A stretch of 64,000 bases of DNA from Mogibacterium diversum_A (lineage in GTDB: Bacteria > Bacillota > Clostridia > Peptostreptococcales > Anaerovoracaceae), in assembly GCF_938028775.1 (NCBI RefSeq), contig NZ_CALIZG010000021.1, positions 1 through 64,000 on the forward strand, given 5' to 3'. Positions 42,965-51,501 of this stretch are shown here, piece after piece (positions within the stretch are counted from its first letter, which is position 1; each line of letters opens with the position of its first letter). The notes under the pieces are model-generated. The model was not told the origin of the DNA, did no database searches, and saw only the letters and a program-made list of their open reading frames with translations. The translations under genes and the position numbers were made by a program.

Positions 42965-44077
42965 AACAAGTTATTTAAAATAGCAGCAGTAATGCTTTCT
43001 ATTGTGGTAGTAAGCATAATCATTTTAGCAGTTTGGGTTTCACAAGATGACTATGCGCCTCAAAAATTGGGGAACAGTGTTAGTGCAGCACGAAACAATC
43101 AATCTATTAGTTCATGTTCTATCGTAGAAAATGATAAATATATCTTTTATGTGAATCGCGTAAAAGATTCGACCCCTTTGGTACGCATCGATAAAAATAG
43201 TGGCGAAAAGAAGCTGCTAAAAAAAGATGTTGGGGATAAGTACAGTTCAGCACTATTTATATATAAAAACACACTTATATATACTAATTCAAGAGACATA
43301 CACTGTGATTACAAAGTTTGTGACATATACACATGTGATTTCGATGGGAAAAATGAAAAGATAATAGAAACGGAATCTCCAATTCCCCAAATGGTTATTG
43401 ATGATTACATTTACATACCAAATTGCGATGGTGCTTTGTCTGAGATATCACTTATAGATGGTCAAAAGAGAACTCTTAATGATGAAGAGTGCAATCATTT
43501 CATAGGGATTGATAAAAAGAACAAGACTCTATATTTTGAGACAAATCTTGAAAAATTGATAGAAATAAAAGTTAACAAGAGAAGATCAAAATTAGGAATA
43601 AAAAATTCCACAGAATCAATGTATATAGATTCCTGGAAAGGGGAAGCAAGAGACGGATATGGAATTCTAGGAGTATCAAATGGGGTTATATGGTTTTCTG
43701 GAGAAAACGAAGATGAAGAACACTCACTGTGCAAAGCAGAAAAAGTAAACGGAAAGTGGCAGACGAAGATCATGAGTGGCAATATTAAAGAGCTCGTTTT
43801 CGACTATAGTGCTGCAATGGAGAAAGATAAGATATACTACCTGTCTGATGATGAGACCAAAATATATATGTATGATATAAAGACTGGTAAAACTAAAAAT
43901 ATATATGAAAAAGCGGGTAGAAATATAAAGATATTAGCTGCAATAGGAGATAATATTATTATTTCTGAATGGAATGGAAATGATAAATACGCGAACTACC
44001 AAGATGCTGTGGATGACAAAGCAGTACGACAATACTACATCAACAACTCTGGCAAAGTTTTATACGAGCTAGATTAA
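42953..44077 (+). CDS. Membrane-anchored beta-propeller protein, copy 3
   Basis: 374 residues, anchor at about 9-28. The N-terminal part is more diverged from copies 1 and 2 ('ARNNQSISSCSIVENDKYIFYVN'), but the C-terminal third is nearly the same as copy 2 ('NGKWQTKIMSG', 'AAMEKDKIYYLSDDETKI'). That pattern is typical of recombination between copies. Followed 12 nt later by the truncated partner gene. Confidence 0.7.
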   Translation: MIKTNKLFKIAAVMLSIVVVSIIILAVWVSQDDYAPQKLGNSVSAARNNQSISSCSIVENDKYIFYVNRVKDSTPLVRIDKNSGEKKLLKKDVGDKYSSALFIYKNTLIYTNSRDIHCDYKVCDIYTCDFDGKNEKIIETESPIPQMVIDDYIYIPNCDGALSEISLIDGQKRTLNDEECNHFIGIDKKNKTLYFETNLEKLIEIKVNKRRSKLGIKNSTESMYIDSWKGEARDGYGILGVSNGVIWFSGENEDEEHSLCKAEKVNGKWQTKIMSGNIKELVFDYSAAMEKDKIYYLSDDETKIYMYDIKTGKTKNIYEKAGRNIKILAAIGDNIIISEWNGNDKYANYQDAVDDKAVRQYYINNSGKVLYELD

Positions 44078-44240
44078 TGGAGGCTTCAAATGAGTGAAGA
44101 AATTAAAATAAAAGAAGCAGCTCTTAACAGCGTGGCGTCATCAATAATGGACATTACACAGGGTCTAGGTTCTGAATCCATATCAAACCTTGATAATATG
44201 AGCACAATAGATGGTAACAAGGCAAGCGTAAATTCTTTCG
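44032..44240 (+). repeat. Long direct repeat, right copy (see 38227)
   Basis: Matches 38227-38436 at about 94% by eye, spanning the end of a propeller gene, the intergenic ribosome-binding site and the first half of the small partner gene. Its abrupt end at about 44240 marks the right edge of the duplicated material. Confidence 0.85.
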
Positions 44241-44245
44241 ATTGA
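44090..44245 (+). pseudogene. Truncated copy of the small type VII partner gene
   Basis: 51 codons, nearly the same as the gene at 38288 up to 'DGNKAS(V/I)NS(F/Y)D', then a frameshift-like insertion creates TGA at 44243 and homology stops. It is the right-hand scar of the type VII region, about 110 bp before the SRP RNA gene. Confidence 0.8.
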
Positions 44246-44320
44246 TGAGGTCTCAAGTACACCTACACTTGGTGTAGATAATCTATTGTAAAGCTACACA
44301 CATTTCTGCACCATGTCTGA

Positions 44321-44351
44321 TTGACACTAGTTAATATAGATAATATAATGT
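44321..44351 (+). promoter_or_regulatory. Promoter of the SRP RNA gene
   Basis: Perfect TTGACA (44321-44326) and TATAAT (44346-44351); the 19-bp spacer is slightly long. The predicted start falls at about 44357, the 5' end of the RNA. Confidence 0.75.
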
Positions 44352-44356
44352 TTAGG

Positions 44357-44503
44357 TGCTCTTAGGCAGCTTGCGGTTTGTAGGGGGTCCTGCGCAATGG
44401 GATACTGTGAACCATGTCAGGTCCGAGAGGAAGCAGCATTAAGCGGGACATCTCATGTGCCGCAGATTCGCCTCCTACCGATCGCAAGGTGTCTAAGAGC
44501 TCG
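44357..44503 (+). ncRNA. ffs: Signal recognition particle RNA (small bacterial type)
   Basis: The conserved Ffh-binding hairpin 'GAACCATGTCAGGTCCGAGA' followed by GGAAGCAGCATTAAG (about 44411-44445) is unmistakable; the apical tetraloop is GAGA. The ends pair (GCTCTTAG near 44360 with CTAAGAGC ending near 44500). About 145 nt, so it has the long S-domain hairpin but no Alu domain. With Ffh it targets membrane proteins to SecY. It lies directly upstream of dnaX, a common arrangement. Confidence 0.93.
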
Positions 44504-44560
44504 ATTAATATATGGGGTTGCGTAATATAGGCGCACTAGGCTGCTAGAAGGAGGTACGAT

Positions 44561-46399
44561 ATGCATCTGGCACTATACAGGTCGGAGAGGCCGGAACGCT
44601 TTGACGAGATAATCGGACAGAAGCATATTGTGAAGATACTTCGCAATCAGATCAAGAAGGGCACGGTGAGCCAGTCGTATCTGTTTGCGGGAACTCGCGG
44701 CACAGGTAAGACGACGACTGCGAGGATTCTTGCAAAAGCTGTTAACTGCACCTGCAGTGATCCCAGCATAGACCTACCGTGTGGTGAGTGCGTTAATTGT
44801 AGGGCGATTACAGAGGGGAGATTTCTCGACGTAGTAGAGCTGGACGCAGCATCCAACAATGGTGTTGAGAGCCTGAGGCAGATTACTGAGTCTGTACAAT
44901 ATCCGCCAACCGTTGGGAAATACAAAGTATACATCATAGACGAGGCGCACATGCTCACCGATTCGGCGGAAAATGCATTTCTCAAGACGCTCGAAGAACC
45001 GCCGGCACACGTAATATTCATACTGGCGACAACCAATCCGGAGAAGATCAAAGCGACGATAAAATCAAGATGTCTAACGCTTAACTTCAGGCATGTCTCA
45101 GAAAATGATCTGCTGGACGGCATGAGAAGGATTTGCCAGAAGAAAGCGATTAACATAGAAGAAGATGCCCTAGCAGTTATTGCCCGCAAAGCAGACGGCT
45201 CCGTGCGAGATGCGCTCAGCTTGCTCGAGCAGTGTATCAATGCAGGTGATGAGCTGATAACCAGAGAGCTGGTTCTGGAGTACACGGGTGGCGCGGGAGA
45301 TGATTTCTATATAGAGCTCACTGATGCGATTAGAGCAGGTGAAGCTGGAACTGCGCTCGCTGATATAGATAGTATGGTGAGGATAGGCAAGGATGCCAAG
45401 CAGCTGCTTGCGGATTGGCTACTGCATTATAGAAATCTCATGATTTGTAAGTATGTGCAGGATCCGTCAGAGCTTGTAAATGCTTCTGGCGAGAACACTG
45501 CGAGAATCGTCACACAGGCAAAAGCACTTAGCGATGAAGCGATAAACTATGGTATTCGCTTGCTTTCAGATACTGTCAATAAGGCGAAATTTTCGACCAT
45601 GCCGAGGATTTTGCTAGAGACATGTGTTATTAAACTCATCGTAGGTGAGAGTGCGGAAGTCAAGACTGAAGCAGTTCGTATAAATGCGAATATCTCTATG
45701 GGTGCTAGGACTCCAAGGACCGAGGCAGGGACTGCACCAGCGGCGAGTAGTGCACAGCAGGTGAATATTAAGGCAGAGAACCATAGACTAGAATCAAGAA
45801 GGGTAGAAGCTTCGCAATCAGGAACACCAAAGGAAGAGCCGCAAGCTGCAAATGCTTACGAGAAGCAGGTTCAATCTTGTCCAAATGCCAGTGCGGAGAG
45901 AGCGAAGGATGTAGAGGAACCACAGCCTCTATTCGAACAGAAATTCAACCCGCTCGAGGGGGCACCACCAGATAGGCATATCGTGGAATTTGAAGCTAAT
46001 CAAAACCTCGATGAGATGTGGGATAGAATCTGTGACCAGATGGCTAGAACAGATGCGATGTTCATGGCGATGGTTGCAAAGTACACGAGACTGGTCGATT
46101 TACACGGTAGCGAGCTAACTGTGGAAGTCAAGAAGACCAAGAGCCTGATGGCTGATGATGCTCTAAATGAACTGAACAGGATAACTAAGGCACTATATGG
46201 TGATAAGTTCTACATCACGCTTAGAGTTGTGGAGTATAATCCGGCGGATGCAAGGGAGCTTAGCCAAGTTGAAGAACCTGGACTTCAGAGGTTCGATGAG
46301 GAACTCATTGAGGCAGCAGAGGAAAAAGACGAAATAGCCAAGGAAGTGGCGAAGGATGTAGCTGACTTTTTTGGCGTAGATAAGATAGACATTAAATAG
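44561..46399 (+). CDS. dnaX: DNA polymerase III gamma/tau subunit
   Basis: 612 residues. Clamp-loader AAA+ domain with P-loop 'GTRGTGKTT' (near 44), zinc cysteines 'CTCSDPSIDLPCGECVNC' (about 63-82), Walker B 'DEAH' and the sensor/arginine-finger 'KSRC'. A variable linker (about 370-480) precedes the C-terminal domain ending in an acidic stretch. It is the organiser of the replicative polymerase. The ffs-dnaX-ybaB-recR order is conserved in many Firmicutes. Confidence 0.96.
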   Translation: MHLALYRSERPERFDEIIGQKHIVKILRNQIKKGTVSQSYLFAGTRGTGKTTTARILAKAVNCTCSDPSIDLPCGECVNCRAITEGRFLDVVELDAASNNGVESLRQITESVQYPPTVGKYKVYIIDEAHMLTDSAENAFLKTLEEPPAHVIFILATTNPEKIKATIKSRCLTLNFRHVSENDLLDGMRRICQKKAINIEEDALAVIARKADGSVRDALSLLEQCINAGDELITRELVLEYTGGAGDDFYIELTDAIRAGEAGTALADIDSMVRIGKDAKQLLADWLLHYRNLMICKYVQDPSELVNASGENTARIVTQAKALSDEAINYGIRLLSDTVNKAKFSTMPRILLETCVIKLIVGESAEVKTEAVRINANISMGARTPRTEAGTAPAASSAQQVNIKAENHRLESRRVEASQSGTPKEEPQAANAYEKQVQSCPNASAERAKDVEEPQPLFEQKFNPLEGAPPDRHIVEFEANQNLDEMWDRICDQMARTDAMFMAMVAKYTRLVDLHGSELTVEVKKTKSLMADDALNELNRITKALYGDKFYITLRVVEYNPADARELSQVEEPGLQRFDEELIEAAEEKDEIAKEVAKDVADFFGVDKIDIK

Positions 46400-46420
46400 C
46401 ACATATTGGAGGAGAAAATC

Positions 46421-46783
46421 ATGGGCAAAGGTATGAGAGCAGGTAAGAAAAAGAAGGTTGGCGGTGGCGCTGGTAACATGCAGCAGCAGATGAAGCAGCT
46501 TCAGGCTATGCAGCGCGATATGGAGGCTGCGCAGGCTTCTATCGCTGAGCAGGAGACAACTGCAACTGCTGGCGGCGGTGCAGTTGAGGTTACTGTTAAC
46601 GGTAACAAGGAGATTACAAAGCTCGTAATCGATAGAGACGTTGTTGATCCAGATGATGTAGAAATGCTTCAGGATCTCATCATGGCAGCTGTAAACGAGG
46701 GCATGCGCCAGATCGATGCAATCGCTGAGAACGAGATGGGCAAAGTAACAGGTGGGCTCAACATCCCTGGATTAGGACTGTAG
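46421..46783 (+). CDS. YbaB/EbfC nucleoid-associated protein
   Basis: 120 residues from the ATG at 46421 with GGAGG at good spacing. A Gly/Lys-rich start, a 'MQQQMKQLQAMQRDMEAAQ' helix and 'VEVTVNGNKEITKLVIDRDVVDPDDVEMLQDLI' are diagnostic of the YbaB dimer. Between dnaX and recR as usual. Confidence 0.95.
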   Translation: MGKGMRAGKKKKVGGGAGNMQQQMKQLQAMQRDMEAAQASIAEQETTATAGGGAVEVTVNGNKEITKLVIDRDVVDPDDVEMLQDLIMAAVNEGMRQIDAIAENEMGKVTGGLNIPGLGL

Positions 46784-46795
46784 AAAGGCGTTCAG

Positions 46796-47398
46796 ATGAG
46801 GCAATATCCAAAGCCACTGAACAAGTTAATAAATGAGCTGTCTAAGCTGCCTGGAATTGGCGGCAAGACAGCACAGCGTCTAGCGTTCCACATTCTTGCG
46901 CTCGAGGAGAGCGAGGCGACATCTCTTGCAAATTCAATCGTGAATGCCAAGAGAAGCCTTCATTACTGCTCGGTGTGTGGCAATTTGACAGATACTGATC
47001 CATGCGAGATTTGCAGTGATGAATCGCGGGATAGGACCAAGGTATGTGTTGTCGAGACACCGCAGGATGTGATTGCGATGGAGCGGATAAGGGAATTTAA
47101 GGGACTATATCATGTGCTTCACGGTGCTATTTCACCGGTAGAGGGCATCGGTCCTAATGACATCAACCTCAAATCGCTGATTACTAGGCTCCAGCAGCAT
47201 GATGAAATCGACGAGATAATCGTGGCAACGAACCCTAATATCGAGGGTGAGGCGACTGCCATGTACATAGCTAGGCTGCTAAAACCGTCTGGCATCAAGG
47301 TGACGAGAATTGCACACGGCATTCCTGTCGGTGGAGACCTAGAGTATGCCGATGAAGTCACGCTTCTCAAGGCGATGGAAGGAAGACGAGAGATATAA
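46796..47398 (+). CDS. recR: Recombination mediator RecR
   Basis: 200 residues: N-terminal helix-hairpin-helix ('LPGIGGKTAQRLAFHIL'), a zinc finger 'CSVCG...CEIC', and a Toprim domain ('VCVVETPQDVIAMERI'). With RecF/RecO it loads RecA on gapped DNA. 12 nt after ybaB. Confidence 0.97.
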   Translation: MRQYPKPLNKLINELSKLPGIGGKTAQRLAFHILALEESEATSLANSIVNAKRSLHYCSVCGNLTDTDPCEICSDESRDRTKVCVVETPQDVIAMERIREFKGLYHVLHGAISPVEGIGPNDINLKSLITRLQQHDEIDEIIVATNPNIEGEATAMYIARLLKPSGIKVTRIAHGIPVGGDLEYADEVTLLKAMEGRREI

Positions 47399-47407
47399 CT
47401 GAAGATG

Positions 47408-47452
47408 AGTCGGTGCATGAGGCAGACTAAAGGCTGTGCACCGACTATTTTA
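47408..47452 (+). terminator. Terminator after recR
   Basis: A perfect 10-bp stem (47408-47417 with 47437-47446) and a T-rich tail. It closes the dnaX-ybaB-recR unit. A TATAAT shortly downstream, preceded by TTGCAT with 19-bp spacing, may drive mutM. Confidence 0.8.
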
Positions 47453-47506
47453 TTTGCATTATTTCACTCAGCGTGTATTATAATTAGTTTGAAAGGAGTA
47501 GCCAAG

Positions 47507-48367
47507 ATGCCTGAACTAGTAGAGGTTGAAACTGCGAGAAGGATTCTCGCGCCACAGCTAAACGGCTGCACAATTGAAGATGTCGAGATTAGGCTTGCAA
47601 AGAGCATCAAGAATTACAGTCCCGAAGAGTTCAAGAAGCTGGTGCTTGGTAGTAGATTTGACACCGTACTGCGTCGTGGCAAATTCCTGATTTTCAACAT
47701 GATCACACCGAAGCGTGAAGGGGCGCCAGAGGAACTTAAGCTCGTAGCTCACTACCGCATGACTGGCGTTCTATTGGTAACGCCACCTGGATATGAGGAA
47801 CTCAAGCACACGCATATTGTGTTTAAGCTGCGAGATAATGATGGCACCGAGAAAGAGCTCCGCTATGTCGACCAGAGGCAGTTTGGCGGTATATGGGCTA
47901 TAACGACAGGGGCTGAATTTAGAGCGACTGGTATCGGGCAGCTTGGAGCAGAGGCGACGGACGACACACTTGATGGAGAGTATCTAAAGAGTCATCTAGC
48001 GAAGAGAAAGTCTGCCATCAAGACGGGGCTCCTTGACCAAAGCGTTATCGCAGGTCTTGGAAATATCTACACCGACGAAGTCCTATACCGCTGCGGAATT
48101 ACTCCGACTAGAGCTTGTAATTCGCTTACCGATGCTGATTGGCAGGCTCTCGCCAGTGAGATTCCGAAGATGATGGAGTTCATGATAGAAAAGAATCAGA
48201 TTTCTGAAGAGGACTATTTGGCAGGAAAAGGGACGGACTATAGAAATACTCCGTTTCTGCAGGTATATAACCATGCTGGAGAGGAATGTCCAAAGTGCGG
48301 AAGCAAGCTTGAGAGAGCTGTAATTGCAGGCAGGAGCAGTGTGTACTGTCCTGAGTGTCAGGAGTGA
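47507..48367 (+). CDS. mutM: Formamidopyrimidine-DNA glycosylase
   Basis: 286 residues from the ATG at 47507, which gives the obligatory N-terminus 'MPELVEVE' (catalytic Pro2 and Glu3); AAAGGAG precedes it. 'RRGKFLIF' carries the conserved Lys, 'GLGNIYTDEVL' the helix-two-turn-helix, and 'CPKCG...CPEC' the C-terminal zinc finger. It removes oxidised purines such as 8-oxoG. Confidence 0.96.
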   Translation: MPELVEVETARRILAPQLNGCTIEDVEIRLAKSIKNYSPEEFKKLVLGSRFDTVLRRGKFLIFNMITPKREGAPEELKLVAHYRMTGVLLVTPPGYEELKHTHIVFKLRDNDGTEKELRYVDQRQFGGIWAITTGAEFRATGIGQLGAEATDDTLDGEYLKSHLAKRKSAIKTGLLDQSVIAGLGNIYTDEVLYRCGITPTRACNSLTDADWQALASEIPKMMEFMIEKNQISEEDYLAGKGTDYRNTPFLQVYNHAGEECPKCGSKLERAVIAGRSSVYCPECQE

Positions 48368-48403
48368 TTCTGGTGATATGGTTAAGGTTAGGAGCGATGA
48401 AAT

Positions 48404-48937
48404 ATGGACAAGGTTTACGAGATAGAATATATAAATCATAGGTTGGCAAATTTATTTATGATTCCACTAGGTGCAGCTGCACTTTTCGTTGCTGATAAAT
48501 TACCTATAATTGAAAATTTATTGATTAATATGGCATGCAATATAATTTTTGTTTTGCTTGTTTGCATAATATTTAGTCTTATTTCAAATTTTTTCTTTCA
48601 AAAAAATGGAGTTGTAAAACTCACTAATAGTGAGCTAAAAGTCACTCTTGACAACAAAGAATACGATTATTATCTATCAGATATAAAAGAGATAATTATG
48701 GCTTATAGGAACCCTTTTGGGATAGGGTTATTAGGTAACTGCATTACTCTCATAATAAAACCTAAAGAGGGTAAATCACTAAGCATTATATCAGTTAGAA
48801 ATTTTAATAAAAAAAGAATGGAAGACCATAAATATTCGAAAATATTTAATCATATAAAGGAACTTAATCCTACAATGGATTTTGAAGCATCCATAACGGG
48901 TAATTTTTTCGTATTAAAGAATCACTCGTGCAAATAA
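48404..48937 (+). CDS. Two-helix membrane protein with PH-like C-terminus
   Basis: 177 residues, A/T-rich. Two membrane helices (about 17-33 and 41-65) precede a beta-rich cytoplasmic part ('GVVKLTNSELKVTLDNKEYDYYLSDIKEIIM', 'ITLIIKPKEGKSLSIIS') that resembles bacterial PH-like modules. No family can be named. AGGAGCG lies upstream. The codon use and A/T content are unlike mutM and tcdA on its sides, so it may be acquired. Confidence 0.6.
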   Translation: MDKVYEIEYINHRLANLFMIPLGAAALFVADKLPIIENLLINMACNIIFVLLVCIIFSLISNFFFQKNGVVKLTNSELKVTLDNKEYDYYLSDIKEIIMAYRNPFGIGLLGNCITLIIKPKEGKSLSIISVRNFNKKRMEDHKYSKIFNHIKELNPTMDFEASITGNFFVLKNHSCK

Positions 48938-49019
48938 AAATATATGTTCAACGCGTAAATGCTGTCAGGGAGATTAAAGTGTGATATATCAAGATCGTGA
49001 AAATACTTTGATTCCCACA

Positions 49020-49050
49020 ACAAAAGGTGGACCTAGCGTCCACCTTTTGT
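49020..49050. terminator. Bidirectional terminator between 48404 gene and tcdA
   Basis: A perfect 13-bp stem (49020-49032 with 49038-49050) whose outer part is AAAA/TTTT. The tcdA stop codon sits in the loop. It serves convergent genes. Confidence 0.85.
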
Positions 49051-49788
49051 TCGTTTTCGTGAATCAAAGCCCGTGAGATCCTTTACGACTTCACTAGCTA
49101 TTGCAAGCCCTGCAGCAGCAGGGACAAATGGAGTTGACCCGGGAGCTACTCTGCCTGCAGTTCCTTTGCTCTCAGCCTCTCCGCCCTCTGGTAGAATCGG
49201 CACGATAGGCTCCTCAGTGGAGCAGAGAACTTTTACACCTTTAATTCGCCTATCTTTGAGCCCTTTTCGTATAACCTTAGCCAGCGGATCCATCGATGTC
49301 TTGGCGATGTCCGTAATCGCTAGCTTCGTGGGATCAATGCGGTTACCACACCCCATACAGGAAATTATCGGAACTCTCACGCTTTTGCATCTTTCTATGA
49401 TGTCGAGCTTTGCTGAAACAGTATCTACCGCATCTACAACGTAGTCGTACTCGGTGAAGTCAAAATGCTCAGCAGTATCAGGCAAGTAGAACATCTGGTG
49501 TCCGCGCACCTCGCAGTCTGGGTTCAGTATCTTAATTCGCGACTCACACACCGCTACCTTGCTTTCGCCGATAGTATCATGGGTAGCGATTATCTGTCTA
49601 TTTATATTTGTCAGGCTGACATTGTCGTTATCGATGATGTCAAGAGCACCGATCCCAGCTCTAGCAAGAGACTCCACTACGTAGCCACCGACGCCGCCGA
49701 CGCCAAAAACCGCAACTCGGCAGCCCTTCAGGGTCTCGAGTGCGTCTTTTCCATATATTAATTCACTTCTTGAAAATTGATTAATCAT
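49033..49788 (-). CDS. tcdA: tRNA threonylcarbamoyladenosine dehydratase TcdA
   Basis: 251 residues. ThiF/E1-like fold with the nucleotide-binding 'VFGVGGVGGYVVESLARAG' and 'DNDNVSLTNINRQ', and 'ISCMGCGNRIDPTK' further on. It cyclises t6A37 to ct6A with ATP. Functionally linked to MtaB at 7735, which acts on the same tRNA position. The start codon has no visible ribosome-binding site; the bases in front belong to a tRNA-like fragment. Confidence 0.92.
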   Translation of the reverse strand: MINQFSRSELIYGKDALETLKGCRVAVFGVGGVGGYVVESLARAGIGALDIIDNDNVSLTNINRQIIATHDTIGESKVAVCESRIKILNPDCEVRGHQMFYLPDTAEHFDFTEYDYVVDAVDTVSAKLDIIERCKSVRVPIISCMGCGNRIDPTKLAITDIAKTSMDPLAKVIRKGLKDRRIKGVKVLCSTEEPIVPILPEGGEAESKGTAGRVAPGSTPFVPAAAGLAIASEVVKDLTGFDSRKRTKGGR

Positions 49789-49814
49789 ATGCTCGCAGGG
49801 GACTCGAACCCCTG
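49789..49814 (-). other. tRNA-like 3' fragment (T-arm and acceptor 3' strand)
   Basis: On the minus strand a T-arm reads AGGGG-TTCGAGT-CCCCT with perfect 5-bp stem and canonical 7-nt loop, followed by GCGAGCA as in the 3' acceptor strand. The partner TGCTCGC, a D-arm and an anticodon arm are not found in the next ~130 nt. No CCA is encoded. It ends exactly at the tcdA ATG. Confidence 0.55.
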
Positions 49815-49948
49815 TGCTTTATACCGAAATTTACAAAGCCAAATCAATAAAATATATTGCAATAAATCACTGAAATATCTTACATTATTATGCAAACAAC
49901 GTCCAGTTAGTGATATAATTTCGTTCGTATGAACTGGAGGTTTTAACG

Positions 49949-50827
49949 ATGTTTAAATATATTGCTGCTCCGCTGATTGGAGCACTTATAGGATATTGTA
50001 CCAATTATATTGCGGTCAAGATGCTGTTCAGGCCGCGCCATGAGAAATACATCTTCGGCCACAAGGTGCCGCTGACACCTGGAGCTATTCCGAAGGGTAA
50101 GACGCGGCTTGCAAAGTCCGTCGGAGATGTGATATCGAATCACCTCGTCACGAGCGAAGATATCGAGGGCAAGGCGCTTAATGAAGAGACAGAAACAGCT
50201 GTTACAGAGCGAATGGTGCAGCTACTGAAATCAGATATAGATAATGGATTTAGAGCGATTTCATCCTCTGAAGAGGAGTATGAGGCTATTACGACGAATC
50301 TCGACTATGCGGTAACTCTACGAATGGCGGATGCGGTTAAGAGCATTAATTTTTCAGATATAATCAAGGTGAAGGGCGGTCAGATAATCGGAGAGCAGCT
50401 CGGCGGATCTATGATTGGGATGTTTATAAATCCGGAGATGATAGATGGCATTCTCGGTTCGATTTCGGATAATATCGGGAGATATGTTGATGATCACTGC
50501 TACAACTTCTTAGCACCTGAGGTTAGCCGTAGTATGGAGAAGCTGCGTGGTGATAACATTTACGACATGATAACGAATAATGGTGTGAGCGACGAGGAAC
50601 TGAGGGCGAAGGTAAGAGAGGTTTATAGGAAAACTATCAAAGCTGTGATTCCAGAGCTTATCGCTAAAATGGATATCGCTAGTATGGTCAGTCAGAAAAT
50701 CGAGGACATGGAAGTTGAACAGCTCGAGGACATGGTCATGGAGGTGATGTCGAAGGAGCTAACTACTATCGTCAATCTAGGTGCGCTAATTGGATTTATA
50801 CTGGGCCTTATTAATCTTATTTTTTAG
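49949..50827 (+). CDS. DUF445 family membrane protein
   Basis: 292 residues. An N-terminal membrane segment with 'GALIGYCTNYIAVKMLFRP' and then 'LTPGAIPKGKTRLAKSVGDVI' is the DUF445 (YheB/YtnF-like) signature; a second membrane helix closes the C-terminus ('LGALIGFILGLINLIF'). The function is unknown. Divergent from tcdA; TGGAGG precedes the start and a TATAAT lies about 40 bp upstream. Confidence 0.88.
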   Translation: MFKYIAAPLIGALIGYCTNYIAVKMLFRPRHEKYIFGHKVPLTPGAIPKGKTRLAKSVGDVISNHLVTSEDIEGKALNEETETAVTERMVQLLKSDIDNGFRAISSSEEEYEAITTNLDYAVTLRMADAVKSINFSDIIKVKGGQIIGEQLGGSMIGMFINPEMIDGILGSISDNIGRYVDDHCYNFLAPEVSRSMEKLRGDNIYDMITNNGVSDEELRAKVREVYRKTIKAVIPELIAKMDIASMVSQKIEDMEVEQLEDMVMEVMSKELTTIVNLGALIGFILGLINLIF

Positions 50828-50886
50828 CTAAAAAATACCGAAAAAAAGCTAAAGAGTGATTATTTTTAAATAAAGCGTATTGTATC

Positions 50887-50915
50887 TTGCGGCTAACATT
50901 CGCATGATGTAAAAT
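50887..50915 (+). promoter_or_regulatory. Promoter of the cyclophilin gene
   Basis: TTGCGG (50887-50892), 17-bp spacer, TAAAAT (50910-50915), about 55 bp before the start codon. Confidence 0.65.
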
Positions 50916-50970
50916 TAATAAAGTTGAACAAATTAGCATTTGATTTTTGTATAAAATGAAGGAGATATAG

Positions 50971-51447
50971 ATGAAACATTTCGTAATTGAGATGGAAAAC
51001 GGTGCTACTATGAGCGGTGAGCTCTACGAGGATATCGCACCTAAATCAGTCGAAAATTTCGTAGATCTTTGTGAGAAGGGCTTCTATGATGGTCTTATTT
51101 TCCACAGAGTTATTCCAGGCTTCATGATTCAGGGTGGATGCCCAGATGGAACTGGAATGGGTGGTCCTGGATACAGTATCCCAGGCGAGTTCTCATCCAA
51201 CGGATTCAAGAACGACCTCAAGCATACTAGAGGGGTTCTCTCTATGGCTAGATCGATGAATCCTAATTCGGCTGGTTCACAGTTCTTCATCATGGTTGAT
51301 GATGCTCCACATCTGGATGGACAGTATGCTGCATTTGGAAAGGTTACAGAAGGCATGGAAGAAGCAGACCGTATCGTTTCTGTTCCACGTAACATGATGG
51401 ATAAGCCTAACGAAGATCAGGTAATCAAGACTATTACAATTAAGTAG
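50971..51447 (+). CDS. Cyclophilin-type peptidyl-prolyl isomerase
   Basis: 158 residues. 'YEDIAPKSVENFVDLCEKGFYDGLIFHRVIPGFMIQGGCPDGTG' and 'SMARSMNPNSAGSQFFIMVDDAPHLDGQYAAFGKV' contain the catalytic Arg, the Gln and the His of the cyclophilin active site. Cytoplasmic (no signal peptide). AAGGAGAT precedes the ATG. Confidence 0.95.
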   Translation: MKHFVIEMENGATMSGELYEDIAPKSVENFVDLCEKGFYDGLIFHRVIPGFMIQGGCPDGTGMGGPGYSIPGEFSSNGFKNDLKHTRGVLSMARSMNPNSAGSQFFIMVDDAPHLDGQYAAFGKVTEGMEEADRIVSVPRNMMDKPNEDQVIKTITIK

Positions 51448-51501
51448 TAATGCCTTCATATGCAGGTATCGGAGCATTTCGAACCGCTATATACGAAGAT
51501 T

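Noticed and set aside
44647..45285. 212-codon open frame on the minus strand inside dnaX
   Set aside because: It is fully antisense to the conserved AAA+ domain of dnaX; Ser-rich composition is typical of an antisense shadow.
49789..49930. Complete tRNA or tmRNA upstream of tcdA
   Set aside because: Only the T-arm and 3' strand can be drawn; no D-arm, anticodon arm or 5' acceptor strand was found, and no tmRNA tag frame.
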